This document shows positions 1 to 7,381 of a stretch of DNA of 58,697 nucleotides, one piece after another. Location of the stretch: the NCBI GenBank assembly GCA_016292215.1, contig JAEFBB010000010.1:1-58697 (forward strand), read 5' to 3'. A program made the translations under genes and the position numbers. The notes under the pieces are model-generated. The model made no database searches. It was not told the DNA's origin and saw only the letters and a program-made list of their open reading frames with translations. Positions within the stretch are counted from its first letter, which is position 1; each line of letters starts with the position of its first letter. Source of the DNA: Saccharofermentans sp. (lineage in GTDB: Bacteria > Bacillota > Clostridia > Saccharofermentanales > Saccharofermentanaceae).

Positions 1-204
1 TTTTGCACAACCGGAATTGATGAACGGGTCTTTGTCATTGAAGTTGATCTCTTGACCTGACATATACATTATATCGTCATCATCAAAAGCTCGAAAATAT
101 CTTTATGTGGACAGTTCCCGCGTGAATATACGGCTTTTCGATCGAGCCGGAAGCGCTTTGGATGTGTTAAGATATTTTTATCACTTATGGAAGAGGGAAA
201 AAAT
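1..204. other. Left-edge non-coding stretch
   Basis: No supported complete gene. On the minus strand an open frame (reading ...DDDDIMYMSGQEINFNDKD...) runs off the left edge from about position 90. It has an in-frame stop upstream and no clear ribosome binding site, so it could be the start of a gene lying outside the window or chance. Confidence 0.2.
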
Positions 205-606
205 ATGCATAGATACAATACTTACAACAACAATCTGAGCGAGATCAAAAATATCTCCGCCGAGGGCCGCAATGCCGGAAGAGTCAATGATGTCAGCAGG
301 AGCATCAACGACGTCAGAAGCGAGGTCCTGACTCTCAGGATCATGGTCCAGGCCATGATGGAGATCATGGCCGACCGCGGCGTCGATCCCGATGTCATAA
401 ACGCCAAGATCGAAGAGATCGTGGCCAGACCCGAGACTTTCGATGCTCCCGAAAAACTGTCAACGACCTGCCCCGGCTGCGGCAGACTGATCCTGGACAA
501 CGGCACCACGCCCCTTACCGGCACCTGCCTTTACTGCGGCAAAGTGGTCAGGTTCGCGCCGAAGTTTGTGCCCGGCGGCAGGATCGAGAATGAGGTCGGT
601 GAGTAA
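205..606 (+). CDS. Small zinc-ribbon protein of unknown function
   Basis: A 133-residue soluble protein. The first half is helical and charged. The C-terminal part carries two CxxC knuckles (CPGCGRLI and, about 20 residues later, CLYCGKVV), a typical zinc ribbon. An upstream in-frame ATG at 187 exists, but the purine-rich AGAGGG lies just before the ATG at 205, which makes 205 the better start. The stop codon ends 3 bases before the first copy of the phosphatase-derived 30-base core (610), so the gene abuts the edge of the cassette region. No family is recognised; a nucleic-acid or protein-binding role is only a guess from the zinc ribbon. Confidence 0.6.
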   Translation: MHRYNTYNNNLSEIKNISAEGRNAGRVNDVSRSINDVRSEVLTLRIMVQAMMEIMADRGVDPDVINAKIEEIVARPETFDAPEKLSTTCPGCGRLILDNGTTPLTGTCLYCGKVVRFAPKFVPGGRIENEVGE

Positions 607-609
607 GGC

Positions 610-639
610 ATGATAAAAGTATTATTCGTATGTCACGGC
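610..639 (+). repeat. PTP-start core, copy 1 (truncated)
   Basis: Encodes MIKVLFVCHG and then ends after five more codons (CINLA, TGA). It differs from the intact gene at 8942 only at third or silent positions (for example TTA for CTT at codon 5). The tandem 11-base repeats seen after copies 2-4 are absent here. Confidence 0.85.
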
Positions 640-781
640 TGTATTAATTTAGCCTGAGAGACAAGACCGCAAGATATGGATCCTCAGCATAATGGATGAG
701 ATCGAAGAGATACCGGAAAGCCGGGTTGTTCAAATAATGAATCAATCATAATTCTATTCGTTATAGATGTGATAAAGAAAC

Positions 782-808
782 CAACAGCCGAACACTGTCC
801 GGCTGTTG
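782..808 (-). terminator. Terminator hairpin of the HlyD-like gene
   Basis: Perfect 9-base arms CAACAGCCG and CGGCTGTTG around a 9-base loop, 36 bases beyond the stop codon of the leftward adaptor gene. On the minus strand it is followed by a T-rich stretch. Confidence 0.75.
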
Positions 809-843
809 TCATGTTTCCAATCGTTTGTTATCGCCTTCCTCGA

Positions 844-2715
844 TTATCCCTTCGCAATAAACTCTGCCGTAACAGCGGTTCCGTCTGCGATGGTTACTGA
901 AGCGCCATTATTAGCGGACCACCAGAAGCCGCTGACTGTATCAGAATCAGCGCGCAATGCTATTGTGACTGCGACCTTATCCTGTGAAGACCCGGATTTG
1001 GCAACGTTCTGGACGGTGCCTTCCAAGTGGCCGTATTCCTTTTCGTCGAATCCGGAAACAACTATATCAACGCTCATTCCGGTCTTGAGTTTGCCGGCTT
1101 CTGCTGCAGGAACATAACATATGACCTTCTGCTCCGTGTTCGAATCATATACGATATCGCATACCGTAGTGCCCTGCTCGACGGCATCTCCCTTTGCGAT
1201 ATTGATCCCGGAGATAACACCGTCCATCGTGGAAAGGATAACAGCTTCTTCGATTATCTGTTTGTTCTCAGCTATCTCCTGATCCAGCTGCTCGAGGATA
1301 GAATCCTTGGTGGAGTTGAACTTCTGGAGCAGTTCGGTTTCCTGCTTGGTAAGATTTGCCTCTTGAACTGCTATCCTGGCTTTAAGCTGGTCCACGCTGT
1401 TCTGAAGGACTGTAAGATCCTTGGTTGCTTTGGAATAAGCATTTGAAGCTTCCTGATATTTAGTATAGGCATTGCTGATATCTGCCTGGCGCTTTGCCTG
1501 GGCCTGCTTGGCATCTTCATAAGCCTTTTCTGCCTCGTCACAAGTAGTTTGTGCAGCGGCTACTTTGTCTTTCCATGCATCTGCCAGATCCTGCGCGCTT
1601 GCAAGTTCTTCACGTGCTTTAGCAATCTTTGGCTCTAAATCATCAACCGGTTTCTGACATTCATCAACTTTATCCTGCGCGTCTTTAACCATAGATGCTG
1701 CTGTATCGTATGCTCTCTGGGCATCTACATAAGAGTCGTACGCATTATCATAAGATGACTTTGCAGCATCAGCCGCTGCAGCCAGTGCCGGTCTGTCCTC
1801 ATTCGGTCCGGCGTTCTGGAAGGCAAATGTTGCGGATTCCCAATTGCTCTTTGCAGCAAGCATATCTGATTCCATGTCTTTCATGTGGCTTTTAGCAGAC
1901 ATTGCGGTAGCCTGAGCTTCCGAGAGAGCATTCTTCGCTGATGCCAGATAATCTTCAAATGGTTTTAGTTGTGCCAGAAGATCATCAAGTTTATCCTGTG
2001 CCTGTGCCAGTGCTGCTTCTGCGCTCTCCTGATCGTCCATTGCTGTCTGAAGCGCAGAACGTGCATCATTATATGCATTCTGCTGTGAAGTCGTATCGGC
2101 TGTTGTCGTGGCGGAGATCGTGTTATAAGCTTTGCACGCTTCCTCTTGAGCGTTCTTGGCTTCTGTAACCTTTTTCTGCTGCTCTGCAAGTTCATTCTCT
2201 TTTGTCTTCAAAAGAGCCTTGTTGGTATCAAGCTCCGAGGATGCCGTGATCCACTGTGACTTTATGTCCAGAAGCTTTTTGGTGTCATCCGTAATGGGAT
2301 CGTTCTTGGAATCGAAAGTGACTTTATCAACGCTGTCGCGTCTTGCCGTCAATTCATCAAGCTTCGTTTGGGCTTCTTCAGAGTCCAGGAGTGCTATCTG
2401 CTGCCCGGCGGAGACCTGATCTCCGTCGCTTACAAGGACCTCGCTTACGACGCCTTCTTTCTCTGCTGTTACAGCACTGCTGCTGACAGATCCTTCGGTT
2501 ACGAAGACGCCGTCAGCTTTAATGTTAGTGTTAATGTTAATGTCCTTGGGCTTTTTCCCGATCGTAGCGATTACTATCCATACAACTGCGCCGACAACTA
2601 CCGCTGCACCGGCCAGGACAGCGATCAAGACAGGCTTGGCAAAGCCTGTTTTCTTAGCAGGTTGCTTGGGTGACAATAGGTTCTTCGGTGCCGGTCTGCA
2701 AGAATACTTAGCCAT
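844..2715 (-). CDS. HlyD-like membrane fusion (adaptor) protein with long coiled coil
   Basis: A 623-residue membrane-anchored adaptor of the HlyD/MacA type, which normally links an ABC or other exporter to the outside. The start at 2715 is chosen because GGGGGGT lies about 8 bases upstream; the longer reading lacks such a site. Visible order: short basic N-terminus, one membrane segment (about residues 27-50, rich in A/V/I), a lipoyl-like half (EGVVSEVLVSDGDQVSAGQ), roughly 370 residues of heptad-rich Lys/Glu/Ala coiled coil, the second lipoyl half (DGVISGINIAKGDAVEQGT) and a beta-barrel domain. The barrel segment with KTGMSVDIVVSGF followed by EYGHLEGTV resembles adaptors of peptide-bacteriocin (NHLP-type) export. 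No exporter ATPase or peptide gene is next to it, so it is an orphan inside cassette 1. The coiled coil is unusually long for the family. Confidence 0.8.
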   Translation of the reverse strand: MAKYSCRPAPKNLLSPKQPAKKTGFAKPVLIAVLAGAAVVVGAVVWIVIATIGKKPKDININTNIKADGVFVTEGSVSSSAVTAEKEGVVSEVLVSDGDQVSAGQQIALLDSEEAQTKLDELTARRDSVDKVTFDSKNDPITDDTKKLLDIKSQWITASSELDTNKALLKTKENELAEQQKKVTEAKNAQEEACKAYNTISATTTADTTSQQNAYNDARSALQTAMDDQESAEAALAQAQDKLDDLLAQLKPFEDYLASAKNALSEAQATAMSAKSHMKDMESDMLAAKSNWESATFAFQNAGPNEDRPALAAAADAAKSSYDNAYDSYVDAQRAYDTAASMVKDAQDKVDECQKPVDDLEPKIAKAREELASAQDLADAWKDKVAAAQTTCDEAEKAYEDAKQAQAKRQADISNAYTKYQEASNAYSKATKDLTVLQNSVDQLKARIAVQEANLTKQETELLQKFNSTKDSILEQLDQEIAENKQIIEEAVILSTMDGVISGINIAKGDAVEQGTTVCDIVYDSNTEQKVICYVPAAEAGKLKTGMSVDIVVSGFDEKEYGHLEGTVQNVAKSGSSQDKVAVTIALRADSDTVSGFWWSANNGASVTIADGTAVTAEFIAKG

Positions 2716-2946
2716 ACAATAATACCCCCCATGGTATGTGCTTAGTAGAGTGCACTTAAAATGCAATAAGACCCTTGATGTACCTAAATTATATGAAGTC
2801 GTTTTCGGACAAAAAAATAATGTATGCTTACAAAATTATGTTACACCGCCGGGTATGCACATGCAACATTTTTTATCTCCCAACAATGTTAATATTCCCT
2901 TAAAGCGTGCTAATATTTTTTAGGGAATAGATGGAAGGTTAAGGAA

Positions 2947-3120
2947 ATGAGAAACTTCAATTACTCATTGATTAATGAAAGAAAATGGGACTCGGAAACG
3001 CTGGGGCTCGTTGCTGCTATCTATTAAGAAGCCGGAAAACAGGAGATGTATTTGAAGCAAAGACCGGATGAGCTTGAAAAGCTCGTTGAGATTGCAAAGG
3101 TACATAATACGGAAGGGTAA
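2947..3120 (+). pseudogene. Broken 5' fragment of a Fic-family gene
   Basis: Frame from 2947 reads MRNFNYSLINERKWDSETL, then an in-frame TAA, then EAGKQEMYLKQRPDELEKL and VEIAKVHNTEG before a second stop at 3118-3120. The pattern (GKQ..Y....P..L..L...A..., followed in intact proteins by a TEASN-IEG segment) is the N-terminal region of Fic/DOC AMP-transferase proteins, but the catalytic HPFxxGNGR region is absent. A TGcTAATAT extended -10 (about 2912) and GGAAGG precede it. The remainder is replaced by the PTP core that starts 10 bases downstream, so it looks like a gene end cut by a cassette boundary and then decayed by a stop mutation. The family call rests on pattern memory only. Confidence 0.6.
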
Positions 3121-3129
3121 ATCGTAACC

Positions 3130-3159
3130 ATGATAAAAGTACTTTTCGTTTGTCACGGC
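3130..3159 (+). repeat. PTP-start core, copy 2 (truncated)
   Basis: Encodes MIKVLFVCHG followed by TLLT and a stop, a 14-codon frame. Compared with the intact gene it carries synonymous changes at codons 4, 6 and 7. A purine-rich GAAGGG lies about 15 bases upstream. Confidence 0.9.
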
Positions 3160-3181
3160 ACTCTGCTGACTTAAAAACAAT

Positions 3182-3265
3182 GCCCTTTATTTTAGGGCTT
3201 TTGAGGGTGTTTTCTTGATTTTTTGACCCTCGTTTGACCCCAGGAAAAACAAAGGCCCGGTGTGG
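3182..3265. repeat. Cassette left-end repeat (cassette 2) with tandem 11-mers
   Basis: About nine in ten bases match the stretch at 4674-4758. It contains a small GCCCT/AGGGC hairpin and two abutting 11-mers, TTTGACCCTCG (3222-3232) and TTTGACCCCAG (3233-3243), which begin 62 bases after the core ends. Read on the minus strand it contains GVKRGSKNQE, possibly the end of a lost recombinase gene. Arm-type binding sites are the alternative reading. Confidence 0.75.
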
Positions 3266-3333
3266 TAAATTTCAAGCATTTATTCGCAACAAAACGTATT
3301 TAAGATTTTGCAGAACAAAGGATTATCTTTAAG

Positions 3334-3379
3334 TTCTACTTTAAGATTTTATTGACGTCGGTAAAATCTTAAAGTAGAA
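3334..3379. promoter_or_regulatory. Perfect 18-base inverted repeat before the ATPase gene
   Basis: Arms 3334-3351 and 3362-3379 are exact reverse complements (18 of 18; left arm begins TTCTACTTTAAG) around a 10-base loop that contains TTGACG, a plausible -35 box. The right arm ends 33 bases before the ATPase start codon. It may be an operator or a strong leader hairpin controlling the ATPase. Partial copies of the arm (TTTAAG near 3299 and 3327) lie just upstream. Confidence 0.7.
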
Positions 3380-3412
3380 TCATCTTGAACTCAAAGCACC
3401 GGAGGTATCAAC

Positions 3413-4594
3413 ATGGTAATAAGGGAACACTATCTAAAGCAGATCCGGCCATTTTACGATAGTGATCTGATCAAGATCATTACCGGAATAAGAAGGTGCG
3501 GAAAGTCTGTCATCCTGGAACAGGTTCAGGATGAGATAAAAGCGGCAGGTAAGCCTTGCCTCTTTCTTGACTTTGATCTTAAGCCGACAAGAAACCTGAT
3601 TCCTGATGCTGATTCACTTATCGACTATGTCGGTAAGTGTATAAAAAAAGAAAAACTTTATGTGTTCCTTGACGAGATACAGAATGTTAAAGAATGGAAT
3701 GAAGCTTGCCGTACTTTGAGATTGAAAAATTGCTCGGTCTTCATATCGGGCAGCAATTCCAAACTTCTATCCAAAGAGTTCACCAAGGAACTTTCCGGCC
3801 GATATATATCGTTCCGGATAAGACCTTTCGTATATAAAGAAATCCTGGAATATGCAAAACAGAATGGTAAAGATTACAGCATAACCGATTATCTTGTCTG
3901 GGGCGGCTTCCCTGCCGCGCTTGCACAAGACGATATTATCGCAAAAAGGCGTTATCTCAACGATCTGAACGATACGATCGTATATAACGATCTTGAGAAT
4001 CGCTATAAGATACGCAAAACGGAAGAGTTTGAAAGAATAGTAGATTATATATTGGTATCCAACGCGCGTATCTTCAGCGCAAAGTCAATATCGGATTACA
4101 TGAAAGGAAAGAACATATCCGTTTCGGTTCCGACTGTTATTAAGTATCTTGGATATCTTAAGGAAGCATATGTAATCGCAGATGTTGCTCTCTACTCTCC
4201 TAAAGCTAAGTCCAAACTGAATTATTATTACAAACTCTATGATGAAGATGTTTCCATGAATAGTATCCGGGTTTCCGGTACCAGATATGATATTACACAC
4301 AATCTCGAAAATATCGTCCTTAACGAACTGCTGTTCATGGGGTATGAAGTTACCGTATATGACAATAAAGGCAGAGAGATTGATTTCAGGGCTGAAAAGG
4401 ATGGAAAGACATATCTGATCCAGGTTGCGTATTCTGTTGCAGAAGACAAGGCTTATGAAAGAGAATTCTCTGCTTTCTCAAACATTGATAACACAATGAA
4501 GAAGATCATCATAACAAGTGATGATATAGACTATTCTACCAGTACGGTATATCACTATAAACTTAAAGATTTCTTAATGATGGATGAGTTATAA
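3413..4594 (+). CDS. AAA ATPase with C-terminal DUF4143 domain
   Basis: A 393-residue protein of the large AAA_14/DUF4143 group, common as variable cargo in gut bacteria and without an agreed function. Walker A is GIRRCGKS (residues 25-32), Walker B is YVFLDEIQ (about 82-89), sensor ISGSNS (about 112-117), and LSGRY supplies a likely arginine finger. The C-terminal part has EIDFRAEKDGKTYLIQVAY, the degenerate nuclease-like fold typical of DUF4143. GGAGG lies 8 bases before the ATG. It is the only gene of cassette 2 and its stop is 28 bases before the next PTP core. The perfect inverted repeat upstream probably governs expression. A homologue in opposite orientation fills cassette 4. Confidence 0.9.
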   Translation: MVIREHYLKQIRPFYDSDLIKIITGIRRCGKSVILEQVQDEIKAAGKPCLFLDFDLKPTRNLIPDADSLIDYVGKCIKKEKLYVFLDEIQNVKEWNEACRTLRLKNCSVFISGSNSKLLSKEFTKELSGRYISFRIRPFVYKEILEYAKQNGKDYSITDYLVWGGFPAALAQDDIIAKRRYLNDLNDTIVYNDLENRYKIRKTEEFERIVDYILVSNARIFSAKSISDYMKGKNISVSVPTVIKYLGYLKEAYVIADVALYSPKAKSKLNYYYKLYDEDVSMNSIRVSGTRYDITHNLENIVLNELLFMGYEVTVYDNKGREIDFRAEKDGKTYLIQVAYSVAEDKAYEREFSAFSNIDNTMKKIIITSDDIDYSTSTVYHYKLKDFLMMDEL

Positions 4595-4622
4595 GCTGAG
4601 AATTGAAAGGCAAATTATAAGT

Positions 4623-4652
4623 ATGATAAAAGTACTATTTGTATGTCACGGC
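4623..4652 (+). repeat. PTP-start core, copy 3 (truncated)
   Basis: Encodes MIKVLFVCHG and continues NIRLEK before a stop, so two further phosphatase residues (NI) are kept. Changes relative to the intact copy are silent (codons 4, 5). GAAAGG lies about 15 bases upstream. Confidence 0.9.
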
Positions 4653-4673
4653 AATATTAGGTTGGAAAAATAA

Positions 4674-4758
4674 AGCCCTTTAATTCAGGGCTTTTGAGGG
4701 TATTTTTCTTGATTTTTTGACCCCCGTTTGACCCCCAAGAAACCAAGGCCCAGTGTGG
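4674..4758. repeat. Cassette left-end repeat (cassette 3) with tandem 11-mers
   Basis: Near-copy of 3182-3265. The tandem 11-mers are TTTGACCCCCG (4716-4726) and TTTGACCCCCA (4727-4737), starting 63 bases after the core. The AGCCC...GGGCT hairpin is kept. On the minus strand the frame reads GVKRGSKNQEKYPQKP followed by TGA, immediately before that hairpin. Confidence 0.75.
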
Positions 4759-4823
4759 AATATTTAATGCCCTATAAACATATGCCTATATTCAAAAACA
4801 TAACAGCATTATGATATTCACTA

Positions 4824-5546
4824 CTATATGCTCAGTAATTCTAAAAAAACTTCTAGTGAATCGCAGTATTCATCAAAACACCATTCATCCATACCATGCA
4901 TTGAATAAAGTACCGGTGTGTCTTTCAGACTGATATCAATGCAGAACGGATCCGCATCCGCATCCGCTATTACAACTAAATTAGGATTCCAATCTTCAAT
5001 AATCTGATTTTCGATTGGATTATATGCATATCCGTCCTGATTTCTTATAAGATCATTCGCTCCATAAAGAGTTATAGTAATCTCTTCTTCAGTCTCACCA
5101 GCTGCAATTCCCACTTCTTGGTTCTCCGGATGAGTTTTCAGGTAATCCAAATATATCTGAGGCAGATTCCATTTCTGTTCAATTGCTTTCATAACGGAAT
5201 CATCGGTTATTCCTTGCTTCTTTCTTTTGGTTGTCTTTTTAGCTGTCGAAAACTCATTATGCACAAGATCCCATTTCTCTTCGTACACGACCATCTTGGC
5301 ACCGGCTTTCTTTAAATCTTTTAGTGCCTTAATGAAAAAATCTTGCTTAAATTTATGACTGTTATCATTACCATTTGAAATCAACGGATTATCATCCGGA
5401 TCAAATGAAAAAACCACATCGCCATTTTCTATAGCTTTCTTTATACCGCTCAACGATAATGTATTGTCGTAGTTTCTGATAATCTTAATGTACTGAAGGG
5501 TATTCTCATCCTTCTCGATCTTAACAGTAACTATGCTGCTGAACAT
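4824..5546 (-). CDS. SMI1/KNR4 (SUKH)-type immunity-like protein
   Basis: A 240-residue cytosolic protein. Residues about 1-80 form a separate small domain (KIIRNYDNTLSLSGIKKAIE). A basic linker (KKTTKRKKQG) follows, then a SUKH-like domain: PQIYLDYLKTHPE, a turn with YGANDLIRNQDGY, and the closing DWNPNLVVIADADADPFCID. SUKH proteins are known mainly as immunity partners of contact-dependent or secreted polymorphic toxins. GAGGAGG lies 6 bases before the start. It is the last gene of a leftward run of five small genes in cassette 3, and no toxin gene accompanies it. The SUKH assignment is by recognisable pattern; the immunity role is inferred from the family. Confidence 0.65.
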   Translation of the reverse strand: MFSSIVTVKIEKDENTLQYIKIIRNYDNTLSLSGIKKAIENGDVVFSFDPDDNPLISNGNDNSHKFKQDFFIKALKDLKKAGAKMVVYEEKWDLVHNEFSTAKKTTKRKKQGITDDSVMKAIEQKWNLPQIYLDYLKTHPENQEVGIAAGETEEEITITLYGANDLIRNQDGYAYNPIENQIIEDWNPNLVVIADADADPFCIDISLKDTPVLYSMHGMDEWCFDEYCDSLEVFLELLSI

Positions 5547-5596
5547 AAGAACCTCCTCAGAATTTAATGTTCCTTTTTATAATACTCAGAAACTGC

Positions 5597-6091
5597 CTAT
5601 GACACCCATTTAATTTGCTCGTTATCAAGGATTATGTTATCGCCGTCCTGCTTGATATCATATACATAGCCTCGGCCGAATTTGGGGCCGTAAATCATAT
5701 TCACAAATCCCTTCATTCGTTCAAGATCCCAATAGAATGAAGAATCAGCATATTTGAGATAAACACGGCTGCTCGAAATCTCGTTTTGAAGATCGATTTC
5801 TTCACTGTAAGACATTAATTCACCATCTTTATATATCCAGCACTTTGCAAATGTCTTCCTATAGAAGCGTTCAGTCCTGCGAACAGCATTAAGCATTTCA
5901 ATCCGCAGAAGCTGAAGCGGCGGGACTGACATGTCTCTCTCCGCATACTTCTTTTTGATTTTTGTACGATCGCCCTCATAACCAATATTATCTAGGAACT
6001 CATCAAAGCTCTCTTGGGGACAAATCATATCCTCATAATGCTCTATACATTTGTCCAGCATGACTTTTTCTAATACCGCTAAATCAATCAT
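5597..6091 (-). CDS. Hypothetical protein in immunity-like cluster
   Basis: A 164-residue soluble protein, mixed alpha/beta, with no membrane segment or signal peptide. The middle is helical and basic (LLRIEMLNAVRRTERFYRK) and the end is beta-rich (KFGRGYVYDIKQDGDNIIL). No family recognised. It begins 5 bases after the upstream gene's stop, so it is probably co-transcribed and translationally coupled with it; its own ribosome binding site is weak. Position among SUKH-like neighbours suggests, but does not show, an immunity role. Confidence 0.55.
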   Translation of the reverse strand: MIDLAVLEKVMLDKCIEHYEDMICPQESFDEFLDNIGYEGDRTKIKKKYAERDMSVPPLQLLRIEMLNAVRRTERFYRKTFAKCWIYKDGELMSYSEEIDLQNEISSSRVYLKYADSSFYWDLERMKGFVNMIYGPKFGRGYVYDIKQDGDNIILDNEQIKWVS

Positions 6092-6096
6092 ATTCG

Positions 6097-6465
6097 TTAT
6101 TCCATTTCAACATCATCAAAATCCATATCGATATCTTTAGGAATCTGCCAAAGATTAACCTTCATATGTTCGAGAAACGCATCATCAAGCTTCAAATCAT
6201 ATTCCGCAACATAATAAGCTAAGTCAGCATGCCAAGCCCATGTTCCATCAGTGAGACAATCCGGAGGGCAAATAGGTCCTTTTTCAGGATTAATCACATC
6301 ATGAACAATTCCAGCACAGGCAGCAAGAACATGACCGCTTTTCAAGTAATCACATATTTCTTTTTTATTAGAAATCTCTGATCCAATAGCATCATAAATA
6401 GATGGATCATTCATTTCACCATAAGATAATTCTTTATAGATTCCAACTTTCTTCAATATCATCAT
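6097..6465 (-). CDS. Hypothetical acidic protein in immunity-like cluster
   Basis: A 122-residue acidic protein. Conserved-looking features are a CxxxCLTDGTWAW-type loop (ICPPDCLTDGTWAWHADLAYY) followed by an acidic C-terminus (DIDMDFDDVEME). The central helix reads GHVLAACAGIVHDV. I do not recognise a named family. GAGG lies 5 bases before the first of two adjacent ATG codons; the first is used here. Third or fourth gene of the leftward five-gene run. Confidence 0.55.
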   Translation of the reverse strand: MMILKKVGIYKELSYGEMNDPSIYDAIGSEISNKKEICDYLKSGHVLAACAGIVHDVINPEKGPICPPDCLTDGTWAWHADLAYYVAEYDLKLDDAFLEHMKVNLWQIPKDIDMDFDDVEME

Positions 6466-6517
6466 TAACCTCTAAATTACTGATAAGCGTTCTTTTCTTC
6501 ATATTCTCAACCATAGT

Positions 6518-6874
6518 CTACTTTGGATACTTCTCAATTCCTAAGGAATACCTTACTTCCGCTTTCAGTTCTTCCTCGCTCAAATTATATGGAAAGGGCT
6601 CTGCATCCTCAAAGATAGTATCTATGGCATCTCCAAACGAGAATACAATATACGGACAATCCGGAAGGAAATGATCCTCTAACCAGAAATATTCCGAACC
6701 AAACTTGAAAACCTTCATTTCTAGTTTTTCTTCTATGGTGTTATTTCCAGAATAAGTCGTAAATTTCTCTTCTTTAACACATACAAACTCCGCACCTAAA
6801 GATAATGCATAATCTTCAAGAAATCCGATCGTTTTGTTAAACTGCTCTTCGTTATGATTCTTATACGGCCACAT
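6518..6874 (-). CDS. Hypothetical small protein in immunity-like cluster
   Basis: A 118-residue soluble acidic protein with alternating helix and strand (EEQFNKTIGFLEDYALSLGAEF, then KVFKFGSEYFWLEDHFLPDCP). AGGAG lies 5 bases before the ATG. No family recognised. The fold pattern and size suit an immunity protein, and it lies in the same orientation between two other small genes of cassette 3, but no function can be stated. Confidence 0.55.
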   Translation of the reverse strand: MWPYKNHNEEQFNKTIGFLEDYALSLGAEFVCVKEEKFTTYSGNNTIEEKLEMKVFKFGSEYFWLEDHFLPDCPYIVFSFGDAIDTIFEDAEPFPYNLSEEELKAEVRYSLGIEKYPK

Positions 6875-6898
6875 AGTTACTCCTATCAGTCTCGGTAA

Positions 6899-7111
6899 TC
6901 ATACATCTGCATAAGCATCCAATATGTCTTTGTATATTTTATTTCCTTCTTCATGCATCTTCTGAATAATTGCTTCCTCAAGCTCATCACTATCGATATG
7001 CAGCATCATTTGAGTTTTCTTGTTAATAATTGCATATCCAAACTCTGTGTTAACCAGAACCCATTCTTCCTTTTCGGTAGTCCATAAATAACTAAATTCA
7101 TCAATATTCAT
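6899..7111 (-). CDS. Hypothetical 70-residue protein, first gene of the cassette 3 run
   Basis: Short soluble protein beginning MNIDEFSYLWTTEKEEWVLV and ending in a long helix (DSDELEEAIIQKMHEEGNK). It is the most upstream of the five leftward genes in cassette 3. The N-terminal strand pair (WVLVNTEFGYAIINKKT) is reminiscent of small immunity proteins, but no family is recognised. A GGAG stretch lies about 13 bases before the ATG, a little far. Confidence 0.5.
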   Translation of the reverse strand: MNIDEFSYLWTTEKEEWVLVNTEFGYAIINKKTQMMLHIDSDELEEAIIQKMHEEGNKIYKDILDAYADV

Positions 7112-7247
7112 TTTCTCTGGTTCGCTCCATTCAGAATCAAATCATATTCATCTACACCATAATTTTACTCCCTAGTTAGTTCCATTATTAGGACCTTATA
7201 ATGAACAAACTATAAATAGTCTGAAATATGTTAATATTCCAACGTCA

Positions 7248-7256
7248 TGCTAAAAT
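7248..7256 (+). promoter_or_regulatory. Extended -10 promoter ahead of core copy 4
   Basis: TGcTAAAAT, 31 bases before the ATG of core copy 4, with AGGAG 12 bases before that ATG. It would once have expressed the phosphatase from this cassette end. A matching TGaTATAAT precedes the intact gene. Confidence 0.5.
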
Positions 7257-7287
7257 ACTATCCGTAATCTATTTAGGAGAAAACCGC

Positions 7288-7317
7288 ATGATTAAAGTGC
7301 TTTTCGTTTGTCACGGC
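7288..7317 (+). repeat. PTP-start core, copy 4 (truncated)
   Basis: Encodes MIKVLFVCHG, then TALPKT and a stop (16 codons). Silent differences from the intact gene at codons 2, 6 and 7. It has its own ribosome binding site (AGGAG) and extended -10. Confidence 0.9.
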
Positions 7318-7381
7318 ACGGCACTGCCGAAAACCTGAAAATCACTTAATTCATTGCGTTTGCGGAGTAAAGTTAGCACAT

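Noticed and set aside
692..751. A 19-codon frame (MDEIEEIPESRVVQIMNQS) at the left end of cassette 1
   Set aside because: No ribosome site, no similarity I recognise; could be a gene tail remnant but cannot be supported.
2738..2923. A 61-codon plus-strand frame upstream of the Fic fragment
   Set aside because: Lies in the A+T-rich promoter region of the leftward adaptor gene; no ribosome site or domain.
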